The translations under genes were made by a program, and so were the position numbers. Under the pieces are notes generated by a model. That model was not told the DNA's origin. It saw only the letters and a program-made list of their open reading frames with translations, and did not search any database. A stretch of 6,525 bases of DNA, taken from the NCBI GenBank assembly GCA_009839635.1, contig VXPJ01000156.1:1-6525 (forward strand), given 5' to 3'. This DNA comes from Pseudomonadota bacterium (GTDB lineage Bacteria > Pseudomonadota > Gammaproteobacteria > UBA4575). Of the stretch, positions 1-6,414 are shown in pieces. Within the stretch, counting starts at the first letter, position 1; the number at the start of each line of letters is the position of its first letter.

Positions 1-260
1 AGCCAGGGCTCGATATACTCGAAGGCAAATGCCCCGATGAAATAGCCCAGCACCCCTCCCGCCACAGAAGTGACCGTTGTGAGAAACGCAAACCACCAGG
101 CACGATCAGGCCTTGCCACTGTCATCGGAATCAGCAACACATCCGGTGGCACCGGGAAAAAAGAGGACTCCGCAAAACTCACTCCTGCCAGGTAATACCC
201 GGCACGGGGGTGACGGGCCCAGGTCATCACGCTTGCATAAAGCCGGGTGAACAGTTTCAT
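1..260 (-). CDS. yqaA: YqaA-like inner-membrane protein of the DedA/VTT (SNARE-associated) superfamily, partial (C-terminus outside window)
   Basis: Only the first 86 codons are inside the window; the gene runs off the left edge. It starts at an ATG (258-260), 9 nt after the pcm stop codon, so it is very likely cotranscribed with pcm. The N-terminus begins MKLFTRLYASVMTW, and around residues 29-46 comes the run FAESSFFPVPPDVLLIPM, which I recognise as the signature of YqaA proteins. A second hydrophobic stretch with small residues (TTVTSVAGGVLGYFIGAFAF, about residues 61-80) fits a membrane segment. The family belongs to the DedA/VTT superfamily of integral membrane proteins, some of which act in lipid transport or membrane homeostasis; the role of YqaA itself is not established. 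No strong ribosome binding site precedes the start, so translational coupling to pcm is plausible (inference). The family call is fairly secure, the function is not. Confidence 0.85.
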   Translation of the reverse strand, partial: MKLFTRLYASVMTWARHPRAGYYLAGVSFAESSFFPVPPDVLLIPMTVARPDRAWWFAFLTTVTSVAGGVLGYFIGAFAFEYIEPW

Positions 261-269
261 TGCAGATCA

Positions 270-947
270 CTATGTAAATACATTTCCTTGCACAAGCGGC
301 ACAAAACTGACACTGCCAAGGTTTTCCTGTTCAACCTGATTTCCGTTCTTGTGCAACAGCAAGAGATCCTGTGCTCCTGACGGCTGCCCCACCGGAATGA
401 CCAGGCGGCCGTTATCCGCCAACTGGTCAATCAGAGCCGATGGAATTTCATCCGAAGCCGCAGTGACCACCACGGCATCATATGGCGCATAACTTTCCCA
501 GCCCCATGAACCATCGGACAGCTTGAACTGTATATTGCGAAGGCCAAGTTGCATTGCACGCTTGCGCGCCTGCTGGTAGAGAGCTTCAATGCGCTCAACG
601 GTATACACCCTTTCAACCAGTCCGGACAGTACTGCAGCCTGGTACCCGGACCCAGTCCCGACCTCCAGCACTTTTTCCAGCACCCCGCCCTGCAAAACAG
701 CCTCTGTCATGCAGGCTACGACGTAAGGTTGTGAAATTGTCTGCTTGTGACCGATTGGCAGGGCCGTATCTTCGTAGGCGCGGGAAGCCAGTGCCTCGTC
801 GACAAACAGGTGCCTTGGCGTCACACGCAATGCCTGCAGGACCTGTTTGTTGCGGATACCCCGGTCGTGCAAACGTGAGATCAGGCGGTCCCTCGTACGC
901 TGCGAAGTCATGCCAATGCCTTCGTGCTGTTTCGGTTTCAGAATCAC
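270..947 (-). CDS. pcm: Protein-L-isoaspartate O-methyltransferase
   Basis: This SAM-dependent enzyme methylates L-isoaspartyl residues formed by ageing of Asn and Asp, starting their repair in cytosolic proteins. Numbering from the GTG at 947 (225 aa), the substrate-side motif ALPIGHKQTISQP is at residues 62-74 with the conserved Ser at 72. The SAM motif LEVGTGSGY is at 94-102, the acidic post-I motif VYTVERI at 114-120, YDAVVVTAA at 156-164 and NGRLVIPVG at 179-187. Length fits the family (about 205-225 aa). Two starts are possible. The GTG at 947 has GGAAG about 8 nt upstream. An ATG at 911 (residue 13, MTSQRTRDRL, giving 213 aa) has GAAGG 7 nt upstream and matches the usual start of Pseudomonas-type Pcm. 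It follows surE by 16 nt, or 52 nt with the ATG, and precedes yqaA by 9 nt. One oddity is SDG at 144-146 where GDG is usual. Identification is secure; the start is not. Confidence 0.97.
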   Translation of the reverse strand: MILKPKQHEGIGMTSQRTRDRLISRLHDRGIRNKQVLQALRVTPRHLFVDEALASRAYEDTALPIGHKQTISQPYVVACMTEAVLQGGVLEKVLEVGTGSGYQAAVLSGLVERVYTVERIEALYQQARKRAMQLGLRNIQFKLSDGSWGWESYAPYDAVVVTAASDEIPSALIDQLADNGRLVIPVGQPSGAQDLLLLHKNGNQVEQENLGSVSFVPLVQGNVFT

Positions 948-963
948 TGCAGAAGCTTCCAGC

Positions 964-1719
964 TCAGGTGAATTTGCATGCCGAGACCCACTGCTCGATC
1001 GGCTGCATGGCCTTGTAGTGAGTCAAGTCGAGGTGCAGGGGGGTTACGGAAACGCAGCCATTTCTGATGGCATGGAAGTCGGTGCCCGGGCCTGCATCCT
1101 GTTCAGGGCCAGCCGCACCCACCCAGTAGATCGTATCTCCTCGCGGGTCAGCAGACTCAATGACCGGTTCTGCCTTATGCCGGCTGCCCAGGCGGGTAGT
1201 TTCCATGCCTTTTATCTGCTGCATCGACAAATCAGGTATGTTGACATTGATGATCAAATCCTGGGGCAATTGTTGCCCGGTAAGCTTGGAGATGATTTCA
1301 TGGCTAACCCTGGCACAGGCCTGCAGATCATGCGGGCGGTGAGAATTTACCGAAATGGCCACCGCCGGCAACCCCAGAAATCGGCCTTCCATGGCTGCGG
1401 CCACTGTACCCGAATAAATCACATCATCTCCAAGGTTGGCTCCCAGATTGATGCCTGCAATCACGATGTCCGGCTCATCCTTAATCAGGCCAGTGATGGC
1501 CAGATGCACGCAGTCGGTGGGCGTACCGTCCACGCTGTACCAGTTTTCGGCAATACAGTGTGCACGAATCGGTGCGTCCAGTGTCAGGGAATTGCTGGAA
1601 GCACTGTGATCCCGGCTCGGCGCGACAACGGTAATTTTTCCCAGTGGAGAGAGTGCGTCGGCCAGGGCTTTGAGTCCTTCGGATCGAATTCCGTCATCGT
1701 TGCTGAGTAATAGATGCAT
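964..1719 (-). CDS. surE: 5'/3'-nucleotidase SurE (survival protein)
   Basis: SurE is a divalent-metal-dependent phosphatase that removes phosphate from nucleoside 5'- and 3'-monophosphates and is linked to stationary-phase survival. Numbering from the ATG at 1719 gives 251 aa, the usual family length. The metal-site motif LLLSNDDG lies at residues 3-10 (Asp8, Asp9). A loop DHSASSNSLTL follows at 37-47, with Ser39 aligned to the conserved metal-ligand Ser. The signature GINLGANLGDDVIYSGTVAA is at 89-108, with Asn91 as the fourth ligand. The reading frame stays open upstream to a TTG at 1812, but that would add 31 residues ahead of MHLLLSNDDG, the normal SurE start, and would consume the divergent promoter region. 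I therefore chose 1719, although no strong ribosome binding site precedes it. It is the first gene of the surE-pcm-yqaA cluster, whose continuation in many gammaproteobacteria is nlpD-rpoS; those genes would lie beyond the left edge. Confidence 0.97.
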   Translation of the reverse strand: MHLLLSNDDGIRSEGLKALADALSPLGKITVVAPSRDHSASSNSLTLDAPIRAHCIAENWYSVDGTPTDCVHLAITGLIKDEPDIVIAGINLGANLGDDVIYSGTVAAAMEGRFLGLPAVAISVNSHRPHDLQACARVSHEIISKLTGQQLPQDLIINVNIPDLSMQQIKGMETTRLGSRHKAEPVIESADPRGDTIYWVGAAGPEQDAGPGTDFHAIRNGCVSVTPLHLDLTHYKAMQPIEQWVSACKFT

Positions 1720-1814
1720 CGCTGCTACTGAAATCTGCCGCTGTGGGAAGTAGAATTGACCAAGCGCCCGGTCAGGAATCGTAGCAAAATAATACACTGA
1801 AATGGAATGCAAAC
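1720..1814. promoter_or_regulatory. Divergent intergenic region between surE and the smr-like gene
   Basis: This 95-bp gap separates the start codons of two divergent genes and should hold both promoters (inference from layout). On the minus strand, an extended -10 like TGCTACGAT occupies 1778-1786, about 60 bp before surE, without a convincing -35. On the plus strand, TTGACC (1756-1761) resembles a -35, but the AT-rich -10-like sequence (around 1786-1795) is too far from it for normal spacing. Thus a surE promoter is suggested, and one for the smr-like gene remains unplaced. Confidence 0.4.
1778..1786 (-). promoter_or_regulatory. Candidate extended -10 promoter element for surE-pcm-yqaA
   Basis: Read on the minus strand, the sequence is TGC followed by TACGAT, which matches the TGn extended -10 form with a 4-of-6 match to TATAAT. 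Extended -10 promoters can work with a poor -35, and no good -35 is visible at 16-18 bp upstream. The element would start transcription roughly 50 nt before the surE ATG. The assignment is tentative. Confidence 0.3.
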
Positions 1815-2366
1815 ATGTCCAAGCAAGGAAGTTGTTCAGGTAAGAAAGCCCGCTTCGCAGACCTTGTAAAGGGTGTCAGGCCGCTGCACTCGGACCACTC
1901 AAACCGCACGGAAGACAATACGCCCAAGCCAAGCGCCCTGCCCCTGGAAACCATGAAAGACCACGGGCGTGTCCTGGAAGAGTCGCTGGACACCAGTCTG
2001 GAGTTCGAAGACATGCAGCCAGGCGACAGCCTGTCATTCCGCAACGACAGGGTCCGCAAAAATGCGTTCAGAAAACTCAAGAAGGGGCAGTACAGCATCG
2101 GGGCTGAGCTCGATCTGCACGGCTTGACCATTGCCGAAGCCAAGCTTGCACTTGTGGACTTCATTCAGTCCTCACGTGAAAAAAACATACGGTGCGTGCG
2201 GATCATTCACGGTAAAGGACATGGTTCGAGCAACCGGGGGCCGAAATTAAAACCCATGGTCAACCGGTGGCTGCAAAAAAGAGAGGAGATACTGGCCTTT
2301 TGCTCGGCACGACCCGTAGATGGCGGCACCGGAGCTGTATACGTATTGCTCAAATCCCTGAACTGA
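1815..2366 (+). CDS. Smr-domain protein (Smr/MutS2 C-terminal family, putative endonuclease)
   Basis: This 183-aa protein has a variable N-terminal half (residues 1-95, with RFADLVKGVRPL at 13-24) and a C-terminal Smr domain (about 97-182). The domain shows LDLHG at 99-103, containing the D-x-H pair (Asp100, His102). It also has HGKG at 132-135 and GGTGA at 170-174, all hallmarks of the family. Smr domains occur at the C-terminus of MutS2 and as free-standing proteins such as E. coli SmrA and SmrB. SmrB is known to cleave mRNA at collided ribosomes, while others nick DNA or RNA. The length, the N-terminal extension and the tail match the free-standing class. Its last part (HGKG, then GGTGAVYV) looks closer to SmrA, and the LDLHG closer to SmrB, so I give no symbol. 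The ATG at 1815 has only a weak GGA element 8 nt upstream. It is divergent from surE and convergent with fadE, so it is probably monocistronic. The substrate is unknown. Confidence 0.92.
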   Translation: MSKQGSCSGKKARFADLVKGVRPLHSDHSNRTEDNTPKPSALPLETMKDHGRVLEESLDTSLEFEDMQPGDSLSFRNDRVRKNAFRKLKKGQYSIGAELDLHGLTIAEAKLALVDFIQSSREKNIRCVRIIHGKGHGSSNRGPKLKPMVNRWLQKREEILAFCSARPVDGGTGAVYVLLKSLN

Positions 2367-2368
2367 AG

Positions 2369-2428
2369 CAGGTACACATCCAAGATGCAGGCCAGGTACC
2401 CTGTGGGGTAGCTGCCCGCTTGTACCTG
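2369..2428. repeat. Inverted repeat in the convergent smr/fadE gap
   Basis: CAGGTACA at 2369-2376 is a perfect inverted partner of TGTACCTG at 2421-2428. A second CAGGTAC (2393-2399) can pair with the same right arm, leaving a 22-nt loop. A small TACCC/GGGTA hairpin (2397-2401 with 2406-2410) competes with it. The dyad lies between two converging stop codons, where a bidirectional terminator is expected, but neither strand shows a T-run after the stem. It is therefore not a canonical intrinsic terminator. It may be a transcript-stabilising hairpin or chance. Confidence 0.45.
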
Positions 2429-2447
2429 ACTGTCTGGAGGATACTGC

Positions 2448-4955
2448 TCATCGGGACAACCCATCCGGCATTTGGCTTGTATCCGCCTGCTCAGCGTGGT
2501 TGCCTGCATTTTCCCGTGCTTTGTTCACCGGTCGGTGCGCTTCCATGCCCAATGGAAAATCATCAACTGCGATTGCCGCCTGCGTTGCGATACGCGCCTG
2601 TTCAACAAGTTCAGCTTCGTGTTGCGTGACGATGCCTTGTGCAACTGCATTGCCCAGCCAGTCCTCTGGGCGGCCCCTCTCCGGGGCGGAGATGCCTGCT
2701 TTCGCAAGCTTGCGTTCTGCCCCCTCTGCGGCGATCACGGCGGCCAATGCATGCTGTACTCGCCCTGTGACATCTTCGGGGTCAGTGCTCTTGAAGATTC
2801 CCTCGGTCAGCCGATCCCGGGCTGCAGACGGCTCAATGAGGATCTCGGCAACACGTTGTCCCAGTGCATCATCGGGATAATGCAGACTTCTTCCTGTGGG
2901 AAACACGATGGCGCGCAGGAGTTGCCCGACGATTCGCGAGGGAAAATTCCGCATGATTTCATCCAGGGCGTGTTGGGCATGGTACAGACAGTACTTTGCA
3001 CTCCACTCGACCAGCGGGAGATCTGTTGCGGGTCTTCCTGTCTCCTGGTAATGCTTCAGAATCGCCGAACACAGGTACATGTAACCCAGGACATCCGCAA
3101 AGCGACCGGAAAGCTTTTCCCTGCGCTTGAGGTTTCCTCCCAAAAACAGCAGCGCAAAATCGGAGACAAATGCATAACTTGCACTGATCCTTGCCAGGCG
3201 CCTGAAGTATCCCCGGGTGGGTCCCTGCACGGGGCTTGGTGCAAGCCGGCTCCGGGTCACACCATACAAGAATGATCTCGCACCGTTGCAGGCGGTATAG
3301 CCCAGATGCTGAAACAAGATCTGGTCGAATTCTCTCAGCCCGGCCTCGCGATCCGTGTCCGATACTGCGTTGATCTCGGCCATGAGGTAAGGATGGCAGC
3401 GCATCGCTCCCTGCCCAAAGATGATCAGACTGCGGACCAGAATGTTTGCACCCTCAACCGTGACACTCATCGGCATGGACTGGTAAATCTGTGCAAGATA
3501 GTTGCTCGGTCCCAGACAGATTCCGCGGCCCCCGTGCACATCCATGGCATCGTTGATCACCCTGCGCACACTTTCCGTATTGTGATACTTGAGCATCGCC
3601 GTCGCGACGGACGGTTTCTCTCCATGGTCGATGGCCGAGGCGGTCAGTCTGCGCCCGGCTTCCATCATGTAGGTCAGTCCTCCTATCCTGGCCAGAGCTT
3701 CCTGCACACCTTCGAACTTGCCGATCGGGATGCCGAATTGCCTGCGGGTTCGGGTATAAGCGCCGCTCATGTAGCTGACATATTTTCCAGCACCCGCACT
3801 CAGGGCAGGCAGCGAGATACCACGTCCTACGGAGAGACATTCCACGAGCATGCGCCAACCTTTGCCAATCTGGTCCTGTCCTCCGATGACCCAATCGATT
3901 GGTATAAATACGTCCTCTCCCCAATTCGGGCCATTCTGGATGGAAGCGTTGAGCGGGTTGTGCCGGGTGCCGATACGCACCCCGGGTGTGTTGGTGGGAA
4001 CCAGGGCACAGGTGATACCAAGGCTCTCCCGTTCGCCAAGCAGGCCATCCGGATCATAGGCCTTGAAGGCAAGCCCAAGAACGGTCGCAACAGGCCCCAG
4101 TGTGATATAGCGTTTTGCCCAGTTCAAACGCAGACCCAGAACTTCCTTTCCCTCAAACATGCCTCGACATACCACGCCGGTATCCGGCATCGCACCGGCA
4201 TCGGACCCGGCATCAGGGCCTGTCAGGGCGAAACAGGGAATTTCTTCCCCTGCGGCAAGCCTTGGCAGGTAGTGACTTTTCTGCGCCTCCGTGCCGTAGT
4301 GCAGCAAGAGCTCAGCGGGTCCCAGCGAGTTCGGTACCATCACAGTGGTAGCCGCACTGCCGCTGCGACTCACGATTTTCATGACCACAGAAGAATGCGC
4401 GACGGCAGAAAATTCAAGACCTCCGTATTTCTTCGGTATGATCATTCCGAAAAACTTGTTTTTCTTGAGGAATTCCCAGGCCTCTGGGGGAAGGTCATTC
4501 AGCTCGCTGGTCATTTTCCAGTCATCGATCATTCGGCATAACTCGTCTACGGGCCCATCCAGGAATGCCTGCTCTTCTTCGGAAAGTGCCGAGGTCTTGT
4601 GCTCCAGCAGTTTTTTCCAGTCAGGGTTTCCCTGGAACAATTCCGCTTCCCACCACGAGGTCCCTGCATCAACAGCCTCGCGCTCCGTATCTGACAATGG
4701 CGGCAGCACTTTGCGAATGTAGGCATACATGGGTCTACTTAAAAACGTGGTGCGCAGATCGGGCGAGTTGAGCAGTGCCAGAGAAACGAACAGCGCCCAC
4801 AGGACAATGCCTCCCACGATGGACACAAAACCAAACAAGGTCAGTAACAGCAGGCCAGCGCCAGATATCAAGGTCCACACGGAAAATGACCACGTGGCCC
4901 TGCTCAGGCCAAACACCAAGCCGCCCAGTACCAGACACCAAACAATGAATGTCAC
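2448..4955 (-). CDS. fadE: Membrane-anchored acyl-CoA dehydrogenase FadE
   Basis: FadE is the FAD-dependent acyl-CoA dehydrogenase that makes trans-2-enoyl-CoA, the first oxidation of the fatty acid beta-oxidation cycle. Numbering is from the GTG at 4955 (835 aa; E. coli FadE is about 814). Two hydrophobic segments (about residues 2-18 and 27-62) anchor it in the inner membrane. The dehydrogenase core spans about 75-520, with WWEAELFQGNPDW at 101-113, FFGMIIPKKYGGLEFSA at 168-184 and FALTGPDAGSDAGA at 242-255. TVEGANI at 499-505 carries Glu501, which aligns with the catalytic Glu of acyl-CoA dehydrogenases. The remainder matches the FadE-specific C-terminal domain (DUF1974 type), including LPLVEWSAKY and IVFPTGR, and ends in a short variable tail. 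The frame opens at a TTG one codon earlier (4958), but a strong AAGGAG sits 5 nt before the GTG and only 2 nt before the TTG, so GTG is preferred. The gene is probably a single transcription unit. No operator for a fatty-acid regulator could be identified with confidence. Confidence 0.97.
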   Translation of the reverse strand: MTFIVWCLVLGGLVFGLSRATWSFSVWTLISGAGLLLLTLFGFVSIVGGIVLWALFVSLALLNSPDLRTTFLSRPMYAYIRKVLPPLSDTEREAVDAGTSWWEAELFQGNPDWKKLLEHKTSALSEEEQAFLDGPVDELCRMIDDWKMTSELNDLPPEAWEFLKKNKFFGMIIPKKYGGLEFSAVAHSSVVMKIVSRSGSAATTVMVPNSLGPAELLLHYGTEAQKSHYLPRLAAGEEIPCFALTGPDAGSDAGAMPDTGVVCRGMFEGKEVLGLRLNWAKRYITLGPVATVLGLAFKAYDPDGLLGERESLGITCALVPTNTPGVRIGTRHNPLNASIQNGPNWGEDVFIPIDWVIGGQDQIGKGWRMLVECLSVGRGISLPALSAGAGKYVSYMSGAYTRTRRQFGIPIGKFEGVQEALARIGGLTYMMEAGRRLTASAIDHGEKPSVATAMLKYHNTESVRRVINDAMDVHGGRGICLGPSNYLAQIYQSMPMSVTVEGANILVRSLIIFGQGAMRCHPYLMAEINAVSDTDREAGLREFDQILFQHLGYTACNGARSFLYGVTRSRLAPSPVQGPTRGYFRRLARISASYAFVSDFALLFLGGNLKRREKLSGRFADVLGYMYLCSAILKHYQETGRPATDLPLVEWSAKYCLYHAQHALDEIMRNFPSRIVGQLLRAIVFPTGRSLHYPDDALGQRVAEILIEPSAARDRLTEGIFKSTDPEDVTGRVQHALAAVIAAEGAERKLAKAGISAPERGRPEDWLGNAVAQGIVTQHEAELVEQARIATQAAIAVDDFPLGMEAHRPVNKARENAGNHAEQADTSQMPDGLSR

Positions 4956-4960
4956 CAAAA

Positions 4961-4966
4961 CTCCTT
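4961..4966 (-). promoter_or_regulatory. Ribosome binding site of fadE (decides the start)
   Basis: On the minus strand this is AAGGAG, a near-perfect Shine-Dalgarno sequence. It is followed by TTTTG and then GTG at 4955, a spacing of 5 nt. The in-frame TTG at 4958 would leave only 2 nt, which is too short. The site therefore favours the GTG. Confidence 0.8.
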
Positions 4967-5007
4967 TATCTCAGCCATGACCAAAAGCAAGGCACCGCCT
5001 TACCTGT

Positions 5008-5013
5008 ATTGTA
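5008..5013 (-). promoter_or_regulatory. Candidate -10 element for fadE
   Basis: Read on the minus strand this is TACAAT, a 5-of-6 match to TATAAT, about 52 bp before the fadE start. No recognisable -35 lies 16-18 bp further upstream, so a regulated or activator-dependent promoter would be needed. It sits inside the dyad described at 5003-5023, which would place any repressor over the -10 (inference). Weak evidence. Confidence 0.25.
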
Positions 5014-5060
5014 CTCCAACAGGGACTGTATACCGTGGCCCAGGGCTGCCGAAGCAGCAT

Positions 5061-5091
5061 CTGCAAGCCCGGCTTCATTCTGCAAACCGGC
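5061..5091 (+). repeat. Imperfect direct repeat flanking the moeA -35 region
   Basis: CTGCAAGCCCGGC at 5061-5073 is repeated as CTGCAAACCGGC at 5080-5091, differing by one substitution and one deleted base. The two copies begin 19 bp apart, close to two helical turns. They sit on either side of the best -35 candidate (TTCATT, 5074-5079). This layout fits a binding site for a dimeric regulator of moeA, but chance cannot be excluded. Confidence 0.45.
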
Positions 5092-5103
5092 CCCGATTAT
5101 AAT
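5074..5103 (+). promoter_or_regulatory. Promoter of moeA (sigma-70 type)
   Basis: A perfect TATAAT lies at 5098-5103. The best -35 is TTCATT at 5074-5079 with an 18-bp spacer, only a 3-of-6 match to TTGACA. Transcription would begin near 5110, about 20 nt before the moeA ATG. This argues against the upstream GTG at 5035 being the translation start, because it would lie outside the transcript. Confidence 0.6.
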
Positions 5104-5119
5104 AGTGCATCAGAGCCTC

Positions 5120-5124
5120 AAGGT
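5120..5124 (+). promoter_or_regulatory. Ribosome binding site of moeA
   Basis: AAGGT ends 6 nt before the ATG at 5131, with its AGG core 7 nt away, which is good spacing. Together with the promoter at 5098-5103 it fixes the start at 5131 rather than at the in-frame GTG 96 nt upstream. Confidence 0.65.
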
Positions 5125-5130
5125 ACGCCT

Positions 5131-6414
5131 ATGACTTCCACTGACCAACGCTATGATCCCAGTTGCATGGATGACTTTGATCCGGCATCCCTGGACGCAG
5201 GACAAGCGTTAACGCAAATTATCAACACTGTACCCCGACCGCATGAGGTCGAGACCGTACCGATCCAGGATTCGTTAGGGCGCGTAATCGCCAGCGAGTC
5301 GCATTCAAGGATCAACGTACCCGGCCATACAAATTCTGCGATGGATGGGTATGCGATTTGCGGTGAAGACATTCCTGTGCGCGGACAGGCCGTGCTGTCT
5401 GTGATCGGGACGTCCTGGGCCGGACGGCCGTTTACTGAATCCATCCGGCCCGGAGAATGTGTGCGTATCATGACGGGCGCTGCCATGCCAGACGGCTCCG
5501 ATACGGTGGTGATGCAAGAGCGTGTCGAGAAAAACGGCGATATGGTCAGCATTGACAGCAACAACAAGCCCGGGCAAAACGTTCGCCAGGCTGGTGAGGA
5601 TATCCAGGCCGGCGAGATCGTTCTGGAAAGCGGCAAGCACATCCGCCCGGCGGAACTCGGGCTACTGGCTTCCACCGGTATTGGCGAGGTCACCGTGTAC
5701 AAAAAGTTGCGGGTTGCCTTCTTCTCTACAGGTGACGAGCTGCGGCCCATCGGCTCCAAACTGCAAAAAGGCCAGATCTACGACAGCAACCGCTACACCC
5801 TGTACGGCATGCTGTCTCGCCTGGGAGTCGAAATCACCGACCTGGGCGTCATCGGGGATGAAAGAAATGTGATCGAGCAGGTCTTCTCGGACGCTGCGGC
5901 CGAGGCCGACGTTGTAATTACCTCCGGAGGTGTGTCCGTCGGCGAAGCCGATTTCGTAAAGGAGATACTGGAACAGCACGGTACAGTTCATTTCTGGAAA
6001 GTAGCCATGAAACCGGGGCGGCCCCTTGCATTCGGGAAGATTGGCAATGCATGGTTTTTTGGTCTGCCGGGGAATCCGGTTTCCGTCATGGTGACCTTCT
6101 ATGTCTTTGTGCTGCCGGCGTTAAGGAAAATGATGGGGAATCCCCACCAAGAGCCCCTGACAGTCACAGCCACCTGCTCCTCCAAGCTGCGCAAGCGCGC
6201 GGGTCGCGTCGAGTATCAGCGGGGCATTTTGACCTGGGAAAAAGACGGCGGTTCGTCGGGCCACAGTTACAGGGTATCCAAGACAGGTCCGCAGGGCTCC
6301 GGGGTGTTGCGCTCCATGTCCGATGCAAACTGCTTCATCATACTGCCGATGGAATCCTCAGGTGTCGAGGTAGGCGATGCGGTCAAGGTGTTGCCCTTTG
6401 AGACAATTGTCTAG
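5131..6414 (+). CDS. moeA: Molybdopterin molybdenumtransferase MoeA
   Basis: MoeA inserts molybdate into adenylylated molybdopterin, releasing AMP and forming molybdenum cofactor in the cytosol. The protein has 427 aa (E. coli MoeA is about 411). Every active-site residue I can align with E. coli is kept: Asp72 (SAMDGYA), Thr115 (RIMTGA), Asp157 (GEDI), Glu203 (STGDEL), Asp243 (VIGDER), Asp274 (VGEAD), Lys290 and Lys294 (FWKVAMKPGRP), and Pro313 and Pro316 (GLPGNP). The order is the N-terminal MoeA domains, the MoaB/Mog-like molybdopterin-binding fold (about 190-335 including ITSGGVSVGEAD), then the C-terminal domain IV from about 340. An acidic N-terminal extension of about 13 residues precedes the homologous part. 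No other molybdenum cofactor gene adjoins it in the window, so this appears to be a solitary copy with its own promoter. Its stop TAG overlaps the stop of a convergent frame. Identification is very secure. Confidence 0.98.
   Translation: MTSTDQRYDPSCMDDFDPASLDAGQALTQIINTVPRPHEVETVPIQDSLGRVIASESHSRINVPGHTNSAMDGYAICGEDIPVRGQAVLSVIGTSWAGRPFTESIRPGECVRIMTGAAMPDGSDTVVMQERVEKNGDMVSIDSNNKPGQNVRQAGEDIQAGEIVLESGKHIRPAELGLLASTGIGEVTVYKKLRVAFFSTGDELRPIGSKLQKGQIYDSNRYTLYGMLSRLGVEITDLGVIGDERNVIEQVFSDAAAEADVVITSGGVSVGEADFVKEILEQHGTVHFWKVAMKPGRPLAFGKIGNAWFFGLPGNPVSVMVTFYVFVLPALRKMMGNPHQEPLTVTATCSSKLRKRAGRVEYQRGILTWEKDGGSSGHSYRVSKTGPQGSGVLRSMSDANCFIILPMESSGVEVGDAVKVLPFETIV

Noticed and set aside
847..1710. 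Open plus-strand frame of 287 codons opposite surE and the start of pcm
   Set aside because: It is in codon register with surE, so it is explained the same way. It has no recognisable domain and would overlap a conserved gene.
1756..1798. Sigma-70 promoter for the smr-like gene using TTGACC and a downstream AT-rich -10
   Set aside because: The -35-like hexamer is about 28 bp from the best -10-like sequence, far from the usual 16-18 bp.
1720..1812. N-terminal extension of surE by 31 codons to a TTG at 1812
   Set aside because: SurE proteins begin at the MHLLLSNDDG motif. The extension uses a TTG, lies across the divergent promoter region and nearly touches the start of the smr-like gene.
3306..4541. 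Open plus-strand frame of 411 codons opposite fadE
   Set aside because: It is exactly in codon register with fadE on the other strand, so its openness follows from fadE seldom using TTA, CTA and TCA codons. The translation is rich in His, Arg and Cys with no recognisable domain, while fadE is an unmistakable gene.
5004..5031. Direct repeat CTGTAT at 5004-5009 and 5026-5031
   Set aside because: Two six-base copies in a 175-bp AT-variable region are easily expected by chance, and neither aligns with a recognisable promoter or operator.
5035..5130. N-terminal extension of moeA to a GTG at 5035
   Set aside because: The perfect TATAAT at 5098-5103 and the Shine-Dalgarno at 5120-5124 lie inside the extension, and the added residues match nothing in MoeA.
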